A DNA stretch of 15,994 bases, taken from NCBI GenBank assembly GCA_036522815.1, contig DATDFC010000024.1:1-15994 (forward strand), in the 5' to 3' direction. Positions 1-6,548 of this stretch are shown piece by piece. How positions within the stretch are numbered: position 1 is the stretch's first letter; every line of letters starts with the position of its first letter. The position numbers were made by a program, and so were the translations under genes. Origin of the DNA: AG41 sp036522815 (GTDB taxonomy: Bacteria > Gemmatimonadota > Gemmatimonadetes > Gemmatimonadales > GWC2-71-9). The notes under the pieces were generated by a model. That model saw nothing but the letters and a program-made list of their open reading frames with translations, did not search any database and had not been told where the DNA came from.

Positions 1-1
1 G

Positions 2-532
2 TCCGGCGCCGCGGCCGTGGGCGGGAAGCTGATCGTCGTGGGAGGCTGGGGCGCCGAGCGCCGCCTGGTCGCGGCGACGGCGATCTACGATCCCGCCGTC
101 GACCGCTGGCGCGACGCCGCACCGATCCCGACGCCCCGCGACCACCTCGCCGCGGCGGCCGTGAACGGCCTGGTATACGCGATCGGGGGCCGGCCGCTCG
201 ATCCCGACCGCAACTACGCCGTGGTGGAAGCCTACGATCCCGCGGCCGACCGCTGGACCACGCGGGCCGCGATGCCGAGCCGACGGGGCGGCCTCGCCGC
301 GGCGGCGCTGGACGGGACGGTGCACACGGTCGGTGGCGAGAGCCGCAGCGGTGTGTTCGCGAACCACGAGGTGTACGATGTCGCGACTGACCGCTGGAGC
401 ATCGCGGCACCGCTGCCGCTCGCCCGTCATGGGCTCGCCGCCGCTTCCCTCGGCGGGCGCATGTACGTGATCGGGGGCGGCCCCAAGGCGGGGTTCGCGC
501 AGACGGACGTCGTCGACGTGTTCGTGCCCTGA
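2..532 (+). CDS. Kelch-repeat beta-propeller protein, C-terminal part (5' truncated by window)
   Basis: The reading frame is already open at base 2 and continues a kelch blade, so the gene begins outside the window. A GTG at 17 is only an internal valine. At least three full kelch blades are visible. Each ends in a double glycine (VVGG, AIGG, TVGG, VIGG) and carries the Tyr-Asp...Asp-x-Trp pattern (YDPAVDRW, YDPAADRW, YDVATDRW), followed by a Pro-rich turn and Arg. Kelch propellers are beta-sheet scaffolds for protein or sugar binding. Bacterial examples are often secreted, but the N-terminus that would show a signal peptide is missing. The stop codon lies 1 bp before the ATG of the YggT-family gene, so the two are probably co-transcribed. 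The family is clear. The ligand cannot be inferred. Confidence 0.85.
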   Translation, partial: SGAAAVGGKLIVVGGWGAERRLVAATAIYDPAVDRWRDAAPIPTPRDHLAAAAVNGLVYAIGGRPLDPDRNYAVVEAYDPAADRWTTRAAMPSRRGGLAAAALDGTVHTVGGESRSGVFANHEVYDVATDRWSIAAPLPLARHGLAAASLGGRMYVIGGGPKAGFAQTDVVDVFVP

Positions 533-533
533 T

Positions 534-1115
534 ATGCTCGAGTTCCAGACCGTGGCGCGCTACGCGGTCATCGGGGTGTTCGCCGTGAGTCTCATCGCGG
601 CGCTCGCCTCGTGGCTGGTCCGCACCCAGCGGGTGTCGCCGTTCGGGGCACTCGGGCGCGCCCTGCGCGCCGCCAGCGAGCCGCTGATCCGACCTGTCGA
701 GCGGCGCCTGGTCCGGGCCGGCGGCAACCCGGTGCACGCTGGGTGGTGGCTGGTCGTGGGTGTCGCGGCCGCGGGCGTGGTCCTGTTGTCGCTCCTCAAC
801 TGGCTGGCGGGCACGCTGTTCGGGGCCGGAGCGGCGTTCGCGGGCGGCCCGCGAGTCGCGCTGGCGTTTCTCATCGTCGCCGCCTACAACGTCGTCTTCG
901 CGGCGCTGGTGGTGCGGGTGGTGGCCAGCTGGTTCGGACGGTTTCGCTACACCTGGTGGCTGCGACCGGCCTATGTCCTCACCGATTGGGTGGTCGAGCC
1001 GATCCGCCGCTTGCTCCCCCCCGGCGGAGCGGGTGGGCTCGACTGGAGCCCGCTCGCCGCCTGGCTCGCGCTCTGGGTGCTGAAGCAGGTGCTACTCGCC
1101 ATCGTCGGGCTGTGA
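534..1115 (+). CDS. YggT family membrane protein (two YggT blocks)
   Basis: This is a 193-residue integral membrane protein with two copies of the YggT pattern. In each, a hydrophobic helix ends in a loop of the form S/R-x-P-x...L...P-x-I-R-x-L (SEPLIRPVERRL near residue 50; TDWVVEPIRRLLPP near residue 153), followed by another hydrophobic helix. About four to five membrane spans are visible. YggT proteins are poorly understood inner-membrane proteins linked in some bacteria to cell division/cell shape or osmotic protection. No biochemical reaction is established. ATG at 534 begins 1 bp after the kelch stop, with no obvious Shine-Dalgarno, so translation is probably coupled. The gene ends convergently 19 bp from the cydB stop. 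Family assignment is confident and the role is unknown. Confidence 0.85.
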   Translation: MLEFQTVARYAVIGVFAVSLIAALASWLVRTQRVSPFGALGRALRAASEPLIRPVERRLVRAGGNPVHAGWWLVVGVAAAGVVLLSLLNWLAGTLFGAGAAFAGGPRVALAFLIVAAYNVVFAALVVRVVASWFGRFRYTWWLRPAYVLTDWVVEPIRRLLPPGGAGGLDWSPLAAWLALWVLKQVLLAIVGL

Positions 1116-1139
1116 TGCGGTGGTCCGTTATCCATCACA
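1111..1139. terminator. Possible weak bidirectional stem-loop between convergent genes
   Basis: A 7-bp inverted repeat (TGTGATG at 1111-1117, CATCACA at 1133-1139) with a 15-nt loop covers both stop codons of the convergent yggT-like and cydB genes. No T tract follows on either side, so it would be at best a weak, non-canonical terminator. The shared TGA/TCA stops also explain part of the symmetry. Confidence 0.2.
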
Positions 1140-2151
1140 CGGATGAGGCAGGACGTTGCTTGAACACCCGAAACAGATATGCGAGCGATGGCAGCAACAC
1201 GACTGCGCCGAGCAGCAGCGCGCCCAGCGCGAGCCGCAGCGTCACGGCTGGCGCTGCGACGCCCGCAATCGTCAGGTCCGGAGGCAGCAGGTAGGGGTAC
1301 TGGCTCAATCCCCAGCCCCACAGAATGAGCGACACCTGAATCGCGGCGGCGGCGCGCGCGACCCGCCACGCGCCGCGTGCCAGTGCCACGAGCGCTGCGA
1401 TCGCCGCGGCGGCGGTGAGCCCATGCAGCGGGATGGCCCAGCTGGCCAAGATCAGTCCGCTACGCACCAAGGGCGCATAGCGGCCAGAGAGGAGCAGCAC
1501 CAGGGCGGCGGCAGCGAACAGAGCGAACCCCGCGGCCAGCGCACGCCCCCGGAAGTCCGCCCGCAGCTCGCGGTCCTGCGCCTCGAGCGTCAGATAGACG
1601 GCCGCGAGGAACCCGAAGGCCACCAGGGCGAACAGCCCGACCGACAGGGTGAACGGATTGAGCCAGGGCGCGACGTAGGTGCCGTAAAACCCTACCCCCA
1701 TCCCCCTTCCCCCCTCCCCCAGTGCTCCCGACGCTATCGCCCCCACCGTGATCCCCAAGAGCAGCGGCGTGATCAGACTGGCGATCGCGAAGGTCACGCC
1801 CCAGTGGCGCAGCTCTTCGTCCTCCGCACCCCCATAGCGCCAGAACGTGAACGCCGAGCCGCGTAACACGATGCCGATCAAGACGAGCGAGAGGGGGATG
1901 TGCAGCAGCGTGCCGAGCCGCGCGAACGCGGGCGGGAAGCAGGTGAACAGCAGCACCACCGCGAGGATCAGCCAGACGTGATTCGCTTCCCACACGGGGC
2001 CGATCGCGTGCGCGATGAGCTCGCGCTGGCGCTGTTTGCGCGGGCCGGACGCCAGCAGGCCCCACACGCCGCCGCCGAAATCGGCGCCACCGAGCAGGGC
2101 GTAGGCGTTGAGGGCGACGAAAATCGTGCCCGCGATAATGTCGGCGAGCAT
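1135..2151 (-). CDS. cydB: Cytochrome bd ubiquinol oxidase subunit II
   Basis: This is a 338-residue polytopic membrane protein. Together with CydA it forms the bd-type terminal oxidase, which oxidises quinol and reduces oxygen to water in the cytoplasmic membrane. Family signatures are the N-terminal GGADFGGGVW segment (about residues 20-30), GPVWEANHVWLI (about 52-63), and the late LWGWGLSQYPYLLPPDLTI segment, with about eight hydrophobic helices. The open frame extends up to 2235, but the extra 28 residues (ending HHASCFSL) do not resemble CydB and lie inside an inverted-repeat element. The ATG at 2151 gives the family N-terminus, so I chose it. No Shine-Dalgarno is visible. The gene is the last in the operon, 109 bp after cydA. 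No cydX-like small frame follows. A glycine-rich loop (GEGGRGMGVG) is encoded by a G-run tract at 1690-1720. Confidence 0.95.
   Translation of the reverse strand: MLADIIAGTIFVALNAYALLGGADFGGGVWGLLASGPRKQRQRELIAHAIGPVWEANHVWLILAVVLLFTCFPPAFARLGTLLHIPLSLVLIGIVLRGSAFTFWRYGGAEDEELRHWGVTFAIASLITPLLLGITVGAIASGALGEGGRGMGVGFYGTYVAPWLNPFTLSVGLFALVAFGFLAAVYLTLEAQDRELRADFRGRALAAGFALFAAAALVLLLSGRYAPLVRSGLILASWAIPLHGLTAAAAIAALVALARGAWRVARAAAAIQVSLILWGWGLSQYPYLLPPDLTIAGVAAPAVTLRLALGALLLGAVVLLPSLAYLFRVFKQRPASSV
1690..1720 (-). other. G-quadruplex-type tract within cydB
   Basis: On the + strand this is five C runs of 3, 5, 5, 6 and 5 bases separated by only 1-2 bases. The cydB coding strand and mRNA therefore carry five G runs with 1-2-nt loops, which satisfies the usual four-run quadruplex pattern with very short loops. 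It encodes the Gly-rich loop GEGGRGMGVG between two membrane helices. Whether it folds or matters is not shown by sequence. Confidence 0.6.
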
Positions 2152-2166
2152 CAAGGAGAAACAAGA

Positions 2167-2252
2167 TGCGTGGTGAGTGGTGAGAGGTTCACCCCGTTGC
2201 GAACCGGTCTCCCGATGCGCCCCGTCGGGAACCACGCACCACCCGCCACGCA
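2167..2252. repeat. 86-bp inverted-repeat element between cydA and cydB
   Basis: Bases 2167-2190 and the reverse complement of 2229-2252 match at 20 of 24 positions. Both arms are built from a 7-bp unit of the form TGNGTGG repeated three times and then TTC. The interior can also form two small hairpins: GGTTC 2186-2190 with GAACC 2201-2205, and TCCCGA 2210-2215 with TCGGGA 2225-2230. The latter extends by three pairs around a one-base bulge. With an outer stem 2167-2182/2237-2252 (14 of 16 matched, one of the two differences a G-U in the cyd transcript), the whole folds as a three-way junction. It sits in the cydA-cydB spacer. It could be a REP/MITE-like repeat, a processing or stabilising structure in the mRNA, or a regulatory element. 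No target-site duplication is visible. Confidence 0.6.
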
Positions 2253-2260
2253 GTATTCAG

Positions 2261-3601
2261 TCAACGGGACTCCCCTCGCGGCATGTAAAACCCCCGCCAC
2301 TCAGGAATCCCGGGGCTGCGGAGGATCTGCCGGTACAACAGCCAGCACACGATCACGCCGAGGCAGCCATACAGCAGCGTGAACGTCAAGAACGGCACGA
2401 TCAAACCGGGCATCGGCGTCACCGCGTCGCGCGTCCGTAGGACGCCGTAGATCACCCACGGCTGACGACCCAGCTCCGTCACCATCCATCCCGCCTCGAC
2501 GGCGATGAACCCCATCGGCGTAGCGAGCGCGATCGCCCGCATCAACCAGCGCTGGTGGGCCAGGTCGCGCCGGCGCCACGCCAGCCACGCGGCCCAGGCG
2601 GCGACCAGGGCCAGGTACGTGCCGAGGGCAACCATCAGGTCGAACGAGAAGTGCACGGCGTGCACGTTGGGCCACAGGTCGGGTGCGGCGGTATCGAGCC
2701 CCGTGACTTCGGCGTGCGGATCGTGGAACGCAAGCAGCGAGAGCGCATAGGGGATCTCGATCGCGAAGCGGTTCTCGCCTGCCGCGATGTCCGGCCAGCC
2801 GCCGATGGTCAGCGGCGCGCCGCGCTGTGTCGTGAAGAGCGCCTCCGCCGCCGCGAGCTTCACCGGCTGATACCGTGCGAGGTGCCGGGCGGCCAGGTCC
2901 CCGGAGATCGGCTGCAGCAGGGCCGCGGGTGCGCCGACGATCAGCGCGATCTCGAGGGCGCGGCGATGGAACGCATTCGCCGGGTCTTGGAGCAGGAGCA
3001 ACGCATGGATGCCCGCCACCGCGAACCCGGTGGCGGCGTAGGCCGCCAGGGTCATATGCAGCGCCTGCGGGAACGCGGCCGGGCTGGCCATCGCAGCGAT
3101 CGGGTCGACGTTCACGACGCGGCCGGCAACGAGCTCGAAGCCCGTCGGCGCGTTCATCCACGCGTTCGCCAGCACGACGAAGATTCCCGAGGCCGCGCCG
3201 CTCAACGCGACCGCCACCCCCGCGCCCAAATGCGCCCGCGGCGAGATGCGGTCCCACCCGTACAGGTAGACGCCCAGGAAGATCGCCTCGGTGAAGAAGG
3301 CGAAGCCTTCGAGCGAGAACGGCATGCCGATGATCGACCCGGCCAGCCCCATGAAGCCCGGCCACAGGAGCCCCAGCTCGAACGACAGCACCGTTCCCGA
3401 GACCGCGCCGACGGCGAAGAGAATCGCGGTGCCCCGCGCCCAGCGCCGCGCCAGGTCCAGATAAATCGCGTGCCCAGTCACCTGCCAGCGCCGCTCGGCC
3501 ACGACCATCATGACGGGCATGGCGATGCCGACCACGGCGAACACGATATGAAATGCGAGCGAGACGCCCATCTGCGAGCGCGCCGCCAGGAGGTCGGACA
3601 T
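2261..3601 (-). CDS. cydA: Cytochrome bd ubiquinol oxidase subunit I
   Basis: This is the 446-residue heme-bearing quinol-oxidising subunit of the bd oxidase. Expected ligands, using E. coli equivalents, are visible. His18 fits H19 (heme b595), His182 in ALHMTLAAY fits H186, and Met323 in FSFDLMVALG fits M393 (heme b558). Lys248 and Glu253 in KLAAAE fit the quinol site K252/E257. Glu98/Glu105 fit E99/E107, and Glu369 in AVEAGW fits E445. GRQPW follows at 378-382. The segment after the quinol site is short, so this is a short-Q-loop type, not the long E. coli type. The open frame runs up to 3784, but only the ATG at 3601 gives the family start (MSDLLAARSQMGVSLAFH). That ATG lies 8 bp after the DUF2231-TPR stop, indicating an operon and coupling. 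The following 109-bp spacer before cydB is unusually long and structured. Confidence 0.96.
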   Translation of the reverse strand: MSDLLAARSQMGVSLAFHIVFAVVGIAMPVMMVVAERRWQVTGHAIYLDLARRWARGTAILFAVGAVSGTVLSFELGLLWPGFMGLAGSIIGMPFSLEGFAFFTEAIFLGVYLYGWDRISPRAHLGAGVAVALSGAASGIFVVLANAWMNAPTGFELVAGRVVNVDPIAAMASPAAFPQALHMTLAAYAATGFAVAGIHALLLLQDPANAFHRRALEIALIVGAPAALLQPISGDLAARHLARYQPVKLAAAEALFTTQRGAPLTIGGWPDIAAGENRFAIEIPYALSLLAFHDPHAEVTGLDTAAPDLWPNVHAVHFSFDLMVALGTYLALVAAWAAWLAWRRRDLAHQRWLMRAIALATPMGFIAVEAGWMVTELGRQPWVIYGVLRTRDAVTPMPGLIVPFLTFTLLYGCLGVIVCWLLYRQILRSPGIPEWRGFYMPRGESR

Positions 3602-3609
3602 GCCGTAAC

Positions 3610-4437
3610 CTACTTCAGCTTGCCCAGCCGATCCTCGATCGCCCGATTGTTCGAGAACTCGCGGGCCATCGCCTGCAGCTGGGCCTTCGCTGAGTCCGGC
3701 ATGCCGGTCGCGGCCAGAGCATCGGCGCGCAACAGCCCGACTCGGAGCCGCAGGAAGCGACTGTCCAGTGCCGCGGGAAACCACTGGAGCGCCGCGAGCG
3801 CCGCCTTGCCATCCTGCTTGTCCACGAGCAGCGACTCGACCACCAGCAGCCGCACGCTCGTATCGTCGGGGTAGCGCTGAGCGAGCTGGCCGATGAGCTG
3901 CGCCGCGTCGGCCGGCTTGCCCGCCTTGCGCTGCAGCATCGCTTCGTGGTACAGCCCCGCCACCAGCAGCCGGCCCACGTCGGCCGGATCGCCGGACCGG
4001 ATTCCCACGCCGCCGGCGTACGCGTACACCAGATCGCCGCCCAAGTCCGCCGCCTCGTACAGCGAGACCGCGCCTCCGAGCCCCACCAGGGCCGACGCCG
4101 CCAGCACCCCCGTGCGCCAGCGACTCGCCGCGGGCACGAGCGCCGCGATCTCGAGCGCGGCCACGACCAGAAAGATGTTGCGCGTACGCTCACCCCACTC
4201 CTCGTGCTGCATCACCGCGGCGCGCGCCCCCGGCACCCGCTCCACCGGCCCGTGCGCCGCCGTCCCCGACCGCACGGCGAGCACCGCGGCGCCCGTCCCT
4301 ACGAGCAGCAGCACCGCGGCGGCGGGCCCGGTGAACGGCACCCGGCCCGTCAGGGACACACACCGCAACAGCACGCCCACGAACAGCAGAGCAACCACGA
4401 AGTGCACGACTTGAGGATGGAGGGCGGCGAGCGACAC
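3610..4437 (-). CDS. DUF2231-like membrane domain fused to TPR-like repeats, first gene of the cyd operon
   Basis: With the GTG start at 4437 this is a 275-residue protein. Residues 1-150 hold four hydrophobic helices with DUF2231-type marks: HPQVVHF at 7-13, His62 and His78 near helix ends, and a late GGDLVYAYAGGVGI segment. Residues about 155-275 are soluble, alanine-rich paired helices resembling TPR units (YHEAMLQRKAGKPADAAQLI; AQRYPDD; LRADALAATGMPDSAKAQL). An in-frame ATG exists at 4563, but the extra 42 residues look non-coding and would fill the divergent promoter. A GGAG lies 11 nt before the GTG. The gene ends 8 bp before cydA, so it is probably transcribed with the bd oxidase. DUF2231 has no established reaction. 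The membrane histidines make heme binding or an assembly/sensing role for the oxidase a hypothesis only. Confidence 0.72.
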   Translation of the reverse strand: MSLAALHPQVVHFVVALLFVGVLLRCVSLTGRVPFTGPAAAVLLLVGTGAAVLAVRSGTAAHGPVERVPGARAAVMQHEEWGERTRNIFLVVAALEIAALVPAASRWRTGVLAASALVGLGGAVSLYEAADLGGDLVYAYAGGVGIRSGDPADVGRLLVAGLYHEAMLQRKAGKPADAAQLIGQLAQRYPDDTSVRLLVVESLLVDKQDGKAALAALQWFPAALDSRFLRLRVGLLRADALAATGMPDSAKAQLQAMAREFSNNRAIEDRLGKLK

Positions 4438-4580
4438 GAGTGTCTCGGCTCCGGAGGCAGGTGGAGTAACATACGGCTTGCGGCACGACGTTGTTGATCT
4501 AGATTCCGTACAAAGTCCTCGAGTACGTGGTGATTTGCGGCCTATTGCAGCCACGTTAAACAATTCGCTAAAACGCCTGG
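4438..4580. promoter_or_regulatory. Divergent promoter region (cyd operon / methionine-folate gene)
   Basis: These 143 bp separate two divergent genes and include the most AT-rich stretch of the window (about 4490-4575). For the + strand gene, TTGCAG at 4545-4550 and CTAAAA at 4568-4573 are a 17-bp-spaced -35/-10-like pair ending 7 bp before the ATG at 4581. This would give a nearly leaderless mRNA, consistent with the absence of a Shine-Dalgarno. No convincing -35/-10 pair was recognised for the cyd direction, and no clear operator palindrome was found. Confidence 0.4.
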
Positions 4581-6416
4581 ATGACCATCACCCTCCGCGA
4601 TCTCTTGAATGACGGCAAGGTCCACGTCCTCGACGGGGCGATGGGCACCATGCTGTATTCCAAGGGCTTTCTCCTGAATGTCTGCTACGATGAGCTGAAC
4701 CTGAAGCAGCCGAAGCTGGTGCAGGAGGTGCACGCAGCGTACGTGCGCGCCGGCGCGGAAATCCTCGAGACCAACACCTTCGGCGCGAACCCCCTCAAGC
4801 TCAAGAGCTTCGGCCTGGCCGACGAGACCGAGCGGATCAACCAGGCGGCGGCACAGCTGGCTCACGCCGCCGCCGCCGGGCGCGCCAGCGTCGTGGGGGC
4901 GATCGGACCGCTCGGCGTGCGGATCGAGCCGTTCGGCGCGCTGGCACGCGACGAGGCGTGCGCCCATTTCTCGCGCCAGGTCAAGGGCCTCCTGGCCGGC
5001 GGGGTGGACGGATTCATTCTCGAGACGTTTTCCGACGTGGAGGAGCTGCACGCCGCGCTGCGCGCGGTGCAGAGCCTGTCCGATCTCCCCGTCATCGCGC
5101 AGATGACCATCGGCGACGACGGCCTGACGCATTATGGCACCGCGCCCGAAATCTTCGCCAAGCAGCTTACCGAGTGGGGCGCGGACGTGATCGGCGTCAA
5201 CTGCTCGGTCGGGCCGGCGGGCGTGCTCGAAGCGGTGGAGAAGCTCGTGAAGGCGACCGATCGGCCGATCTCGGCCGTACCCAACGCCGGCCTCCCCAAG
5301 GACGTGGGCGACCGCAAGATCTACCTCGCCTCCCCCGAGTACATGGCCAGCTACGCGCGCCGCATGATCGAGGCGGGGGCCCGCATCGTGGGCGGGTGCT
5401 GCGGCACGACCCCGGAGCACATCAAGAAGATCCGCGACTACGTGGCGAGCGTGGTGCCCCGGCACCAGCCGGTGGTGCACTCGCGCGAAACGGTCGCGCC
5501 GCCCGCCGGCGTGGAGGAGGTGCCCCTGGCCGCGCGCTCGCGCTGGGGGGCCAAGCTGGCCGCCGGCAAGCTGGTGACGAGCGTGGAAATCGTGCCGCCC
5601 AAGGGCGTGGACCCCACGCCCATGCTGGAGCAATGCCGCGCCCTCAAAGCAGCGGGCGTGGACGCGGTGAACGTTCCGGACGGTCCGCGAGCCCAGAGTC
5701 GCATGGGCGTACTGCCGTCGGCGATCCTGATCCAACGGGAGGTGGGGATCGAGACCGTGATCCATTACTGCTGCCGCGACCGCAACCTGCTCGGCATGCT
5801 GTCGGACATCCTGGGCGCCCACGCAGCCGGTCTGCGCAACATCCTCATCATCACCGGCGATCCGCCCAAGATGGGCCCCTACCCCGAGGCCACGGCCGTC
5901 TTCGACATCGACTCGATCGGCCTCACGAATCTGGTATACCGGCTCAACCACGGACTCGACCCCGGCAACAACCCCATCGGCGGGCCCACCAGCTGGGCGA
6001 TCGGCGTCGGCGTGAACCCCGGCGCCGTGGAGCTGGACCGCGAGCTGTCGCGCTTTCACTGGAAGGTGGACGCGGGCGCGGAGTTCGCCGTCACCCAACC
6101 GGTGTTCGACGTGCGCCAGCTCGAGAGCTTCCTGAAGCGCGTGGAAGCCTACCGCATCCCGATCGTGGCGGGGATCTGGCCGCTCGTGAGCTTGCGCAAT
6201 GCCGAGTTCCTCGCCAACGAGGTGCCCGGTGTCGTGGTGCCGGCCGAGGTACTGGAGCGGATGCGCCGGGCGCAGGACAAAGGCAAAGAGGCCGCGCTCG
6301 CCGAGGGAGTGAAGATTGCGCGCGAGATGTTCCAGCAGGTGAAGGCGAGCGTGCAGGGCGTGCAGGTGAGTGCCCCGTTTGGACGGGTGGAGGTAGCGCT
6401 GGAGGTGTTTGGGTAG
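4581..6416 (+). CDS. yitJ: Bifunctional homocysteine S-methyltransferase / 5,10-methylenetetrahydrofolate reductase
   Basis: This 611-residue fusion has the architecture of Bacillus YitJ. Residues about 1-290 are a homocysteine S-methyltransferase domain: LDGAMGTML at 17-25, ETNTFGAN at 63-70, and the zinc cysteines Cys208 (GVNCSVGP) and Cys273/Cys274 (GGCCGTTP). Residues about 322-600 are a MetF-type flavin TIM barrel: Glu336 in SVEIVPPKG, ITGDPPKMGPYP at 424-434, and TQPVFD at 505-510 with Gln506. The reductase makes 5-methyl-THF from 5,10-methylene-THF, and the other domain methylates homocysteine to methionine. No cobalamin-binding or activation domain of the MetH type is present, so the physiological methyl donor of the first domain is not certain. 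The gene stands alone, divergent from the cyd operon, and is followed 1 bp later by a perfect palindrome. No SAM or B12 riboswitch fits in the short upstream region. Confidence 0.93.
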   Translation: MTITLRDLLNDGKVHVLDGAMGTMLYSKGFLLNVCYDELNLKQPKLVQEVHAAYVRAGAEILETNTFGANPLKLKSFGLADETERINQAAAQLAHAAAAGRASVVGAIGPLGVRIEPFGALARDEACAHFSRQVKGLLAGGVDGFILETFSDVEELHAALRAVQSLSDLPVIAQMTIGDDGLTHYGTAPEIFAKQLTEWGADVIGVNCSVGPAGVLEAVEKLVKATDRPISAVPNAGLPKDVGDRKIYLASPEYMASYARRMIEAGARIVGGCCGTTPEHIKKIRDYVASVVPRHQPVVHSRETVAPPAGVEEVPLAARSRWGAKLAAGKLVTSVEIVPPKGVDPTPMLEQCRALKAAGVDAVNVPDGPRAQSRMGVLPSAILIQREVGIETVIHYCCRDRNLLGMLSDILGAHAAGLRNILIITGDPPKMGPYPEATAVFDIDSIGLTNLVYRLNHGLDPGNNPIGGPTSWAIGVGVNPGAVELDRELSRFHWKVDAGAEFAVTQPVFDVRQLESFLKRVEAYRIPIVAGIWPLVSLRNAEFLANEVPGVVVPAEVLERMRRAQDKGKEAALAEGVKIAREMFQQVKASVQGVQVSAPFGRVEVALEVFG

Positions 6417-6417
6417 C

Positions 6418-6433
6418 GTGGCGTCGACGCCAC
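6418..6433. promoter_or_regulatory. 16-bp perfect palindrome directly after the methionine/folate gene
   Basis: GTGGCGTCGACGCCAC is its own reverse complement and starts one base after the TAG stop at 6414-6416. As RNA it would form a 6-bp GC-rich stem with a TCGA loop, but no T tract follows. It could be a short U-less terminator, an mRNA 3'-end stabiliser, or an operator for the gene downstream. The structure is certain and the function is not. Confidence 0.4.
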
Positions 6434-6548
6434 ATACGGGAACTCGGCGCGCTTGAATTCTGGAGGCACGGCAGGTGCGGCGACTCTTGGGCAGATCCCC
6501 GGCGCCTCTCTCCTGAGACCCTATTTCGACGCGAGGTCGGGCGGATCG

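Noticed and set aside
1111..1139. CRP/FNR-like binding site (TGTGA...TCACA)
   Set aside because: The half-sites are separated by far more than the 6 bp of a CRP site, and the place is between convergent 3' ends, not upstream of any gene.
2152..2235. N-terminal extension of CydB to 2235
   Set aside because: It would translate half of the inverted-repeat element, and the residues do not match CydB. ATG 2151 gives the expected start.
2555..3874. 439-codon open frame on the + strand
   Set aside because: It is opposite cydA, whose heme ligands are all identifiable. The translation is Arg/Gln/Glu-rich shadow composition.
4438..4563. N-terminal extension of the DUF2231-TPR protein to ATG 4563
   Set aside because: The 42 extra residues are Ser/Thr/Arg-rich and unlike a membrane protein N-terminus. 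They would occupy the whole divergent promoter. GTG 4437 sits right before the family's HPxxVHF segment.
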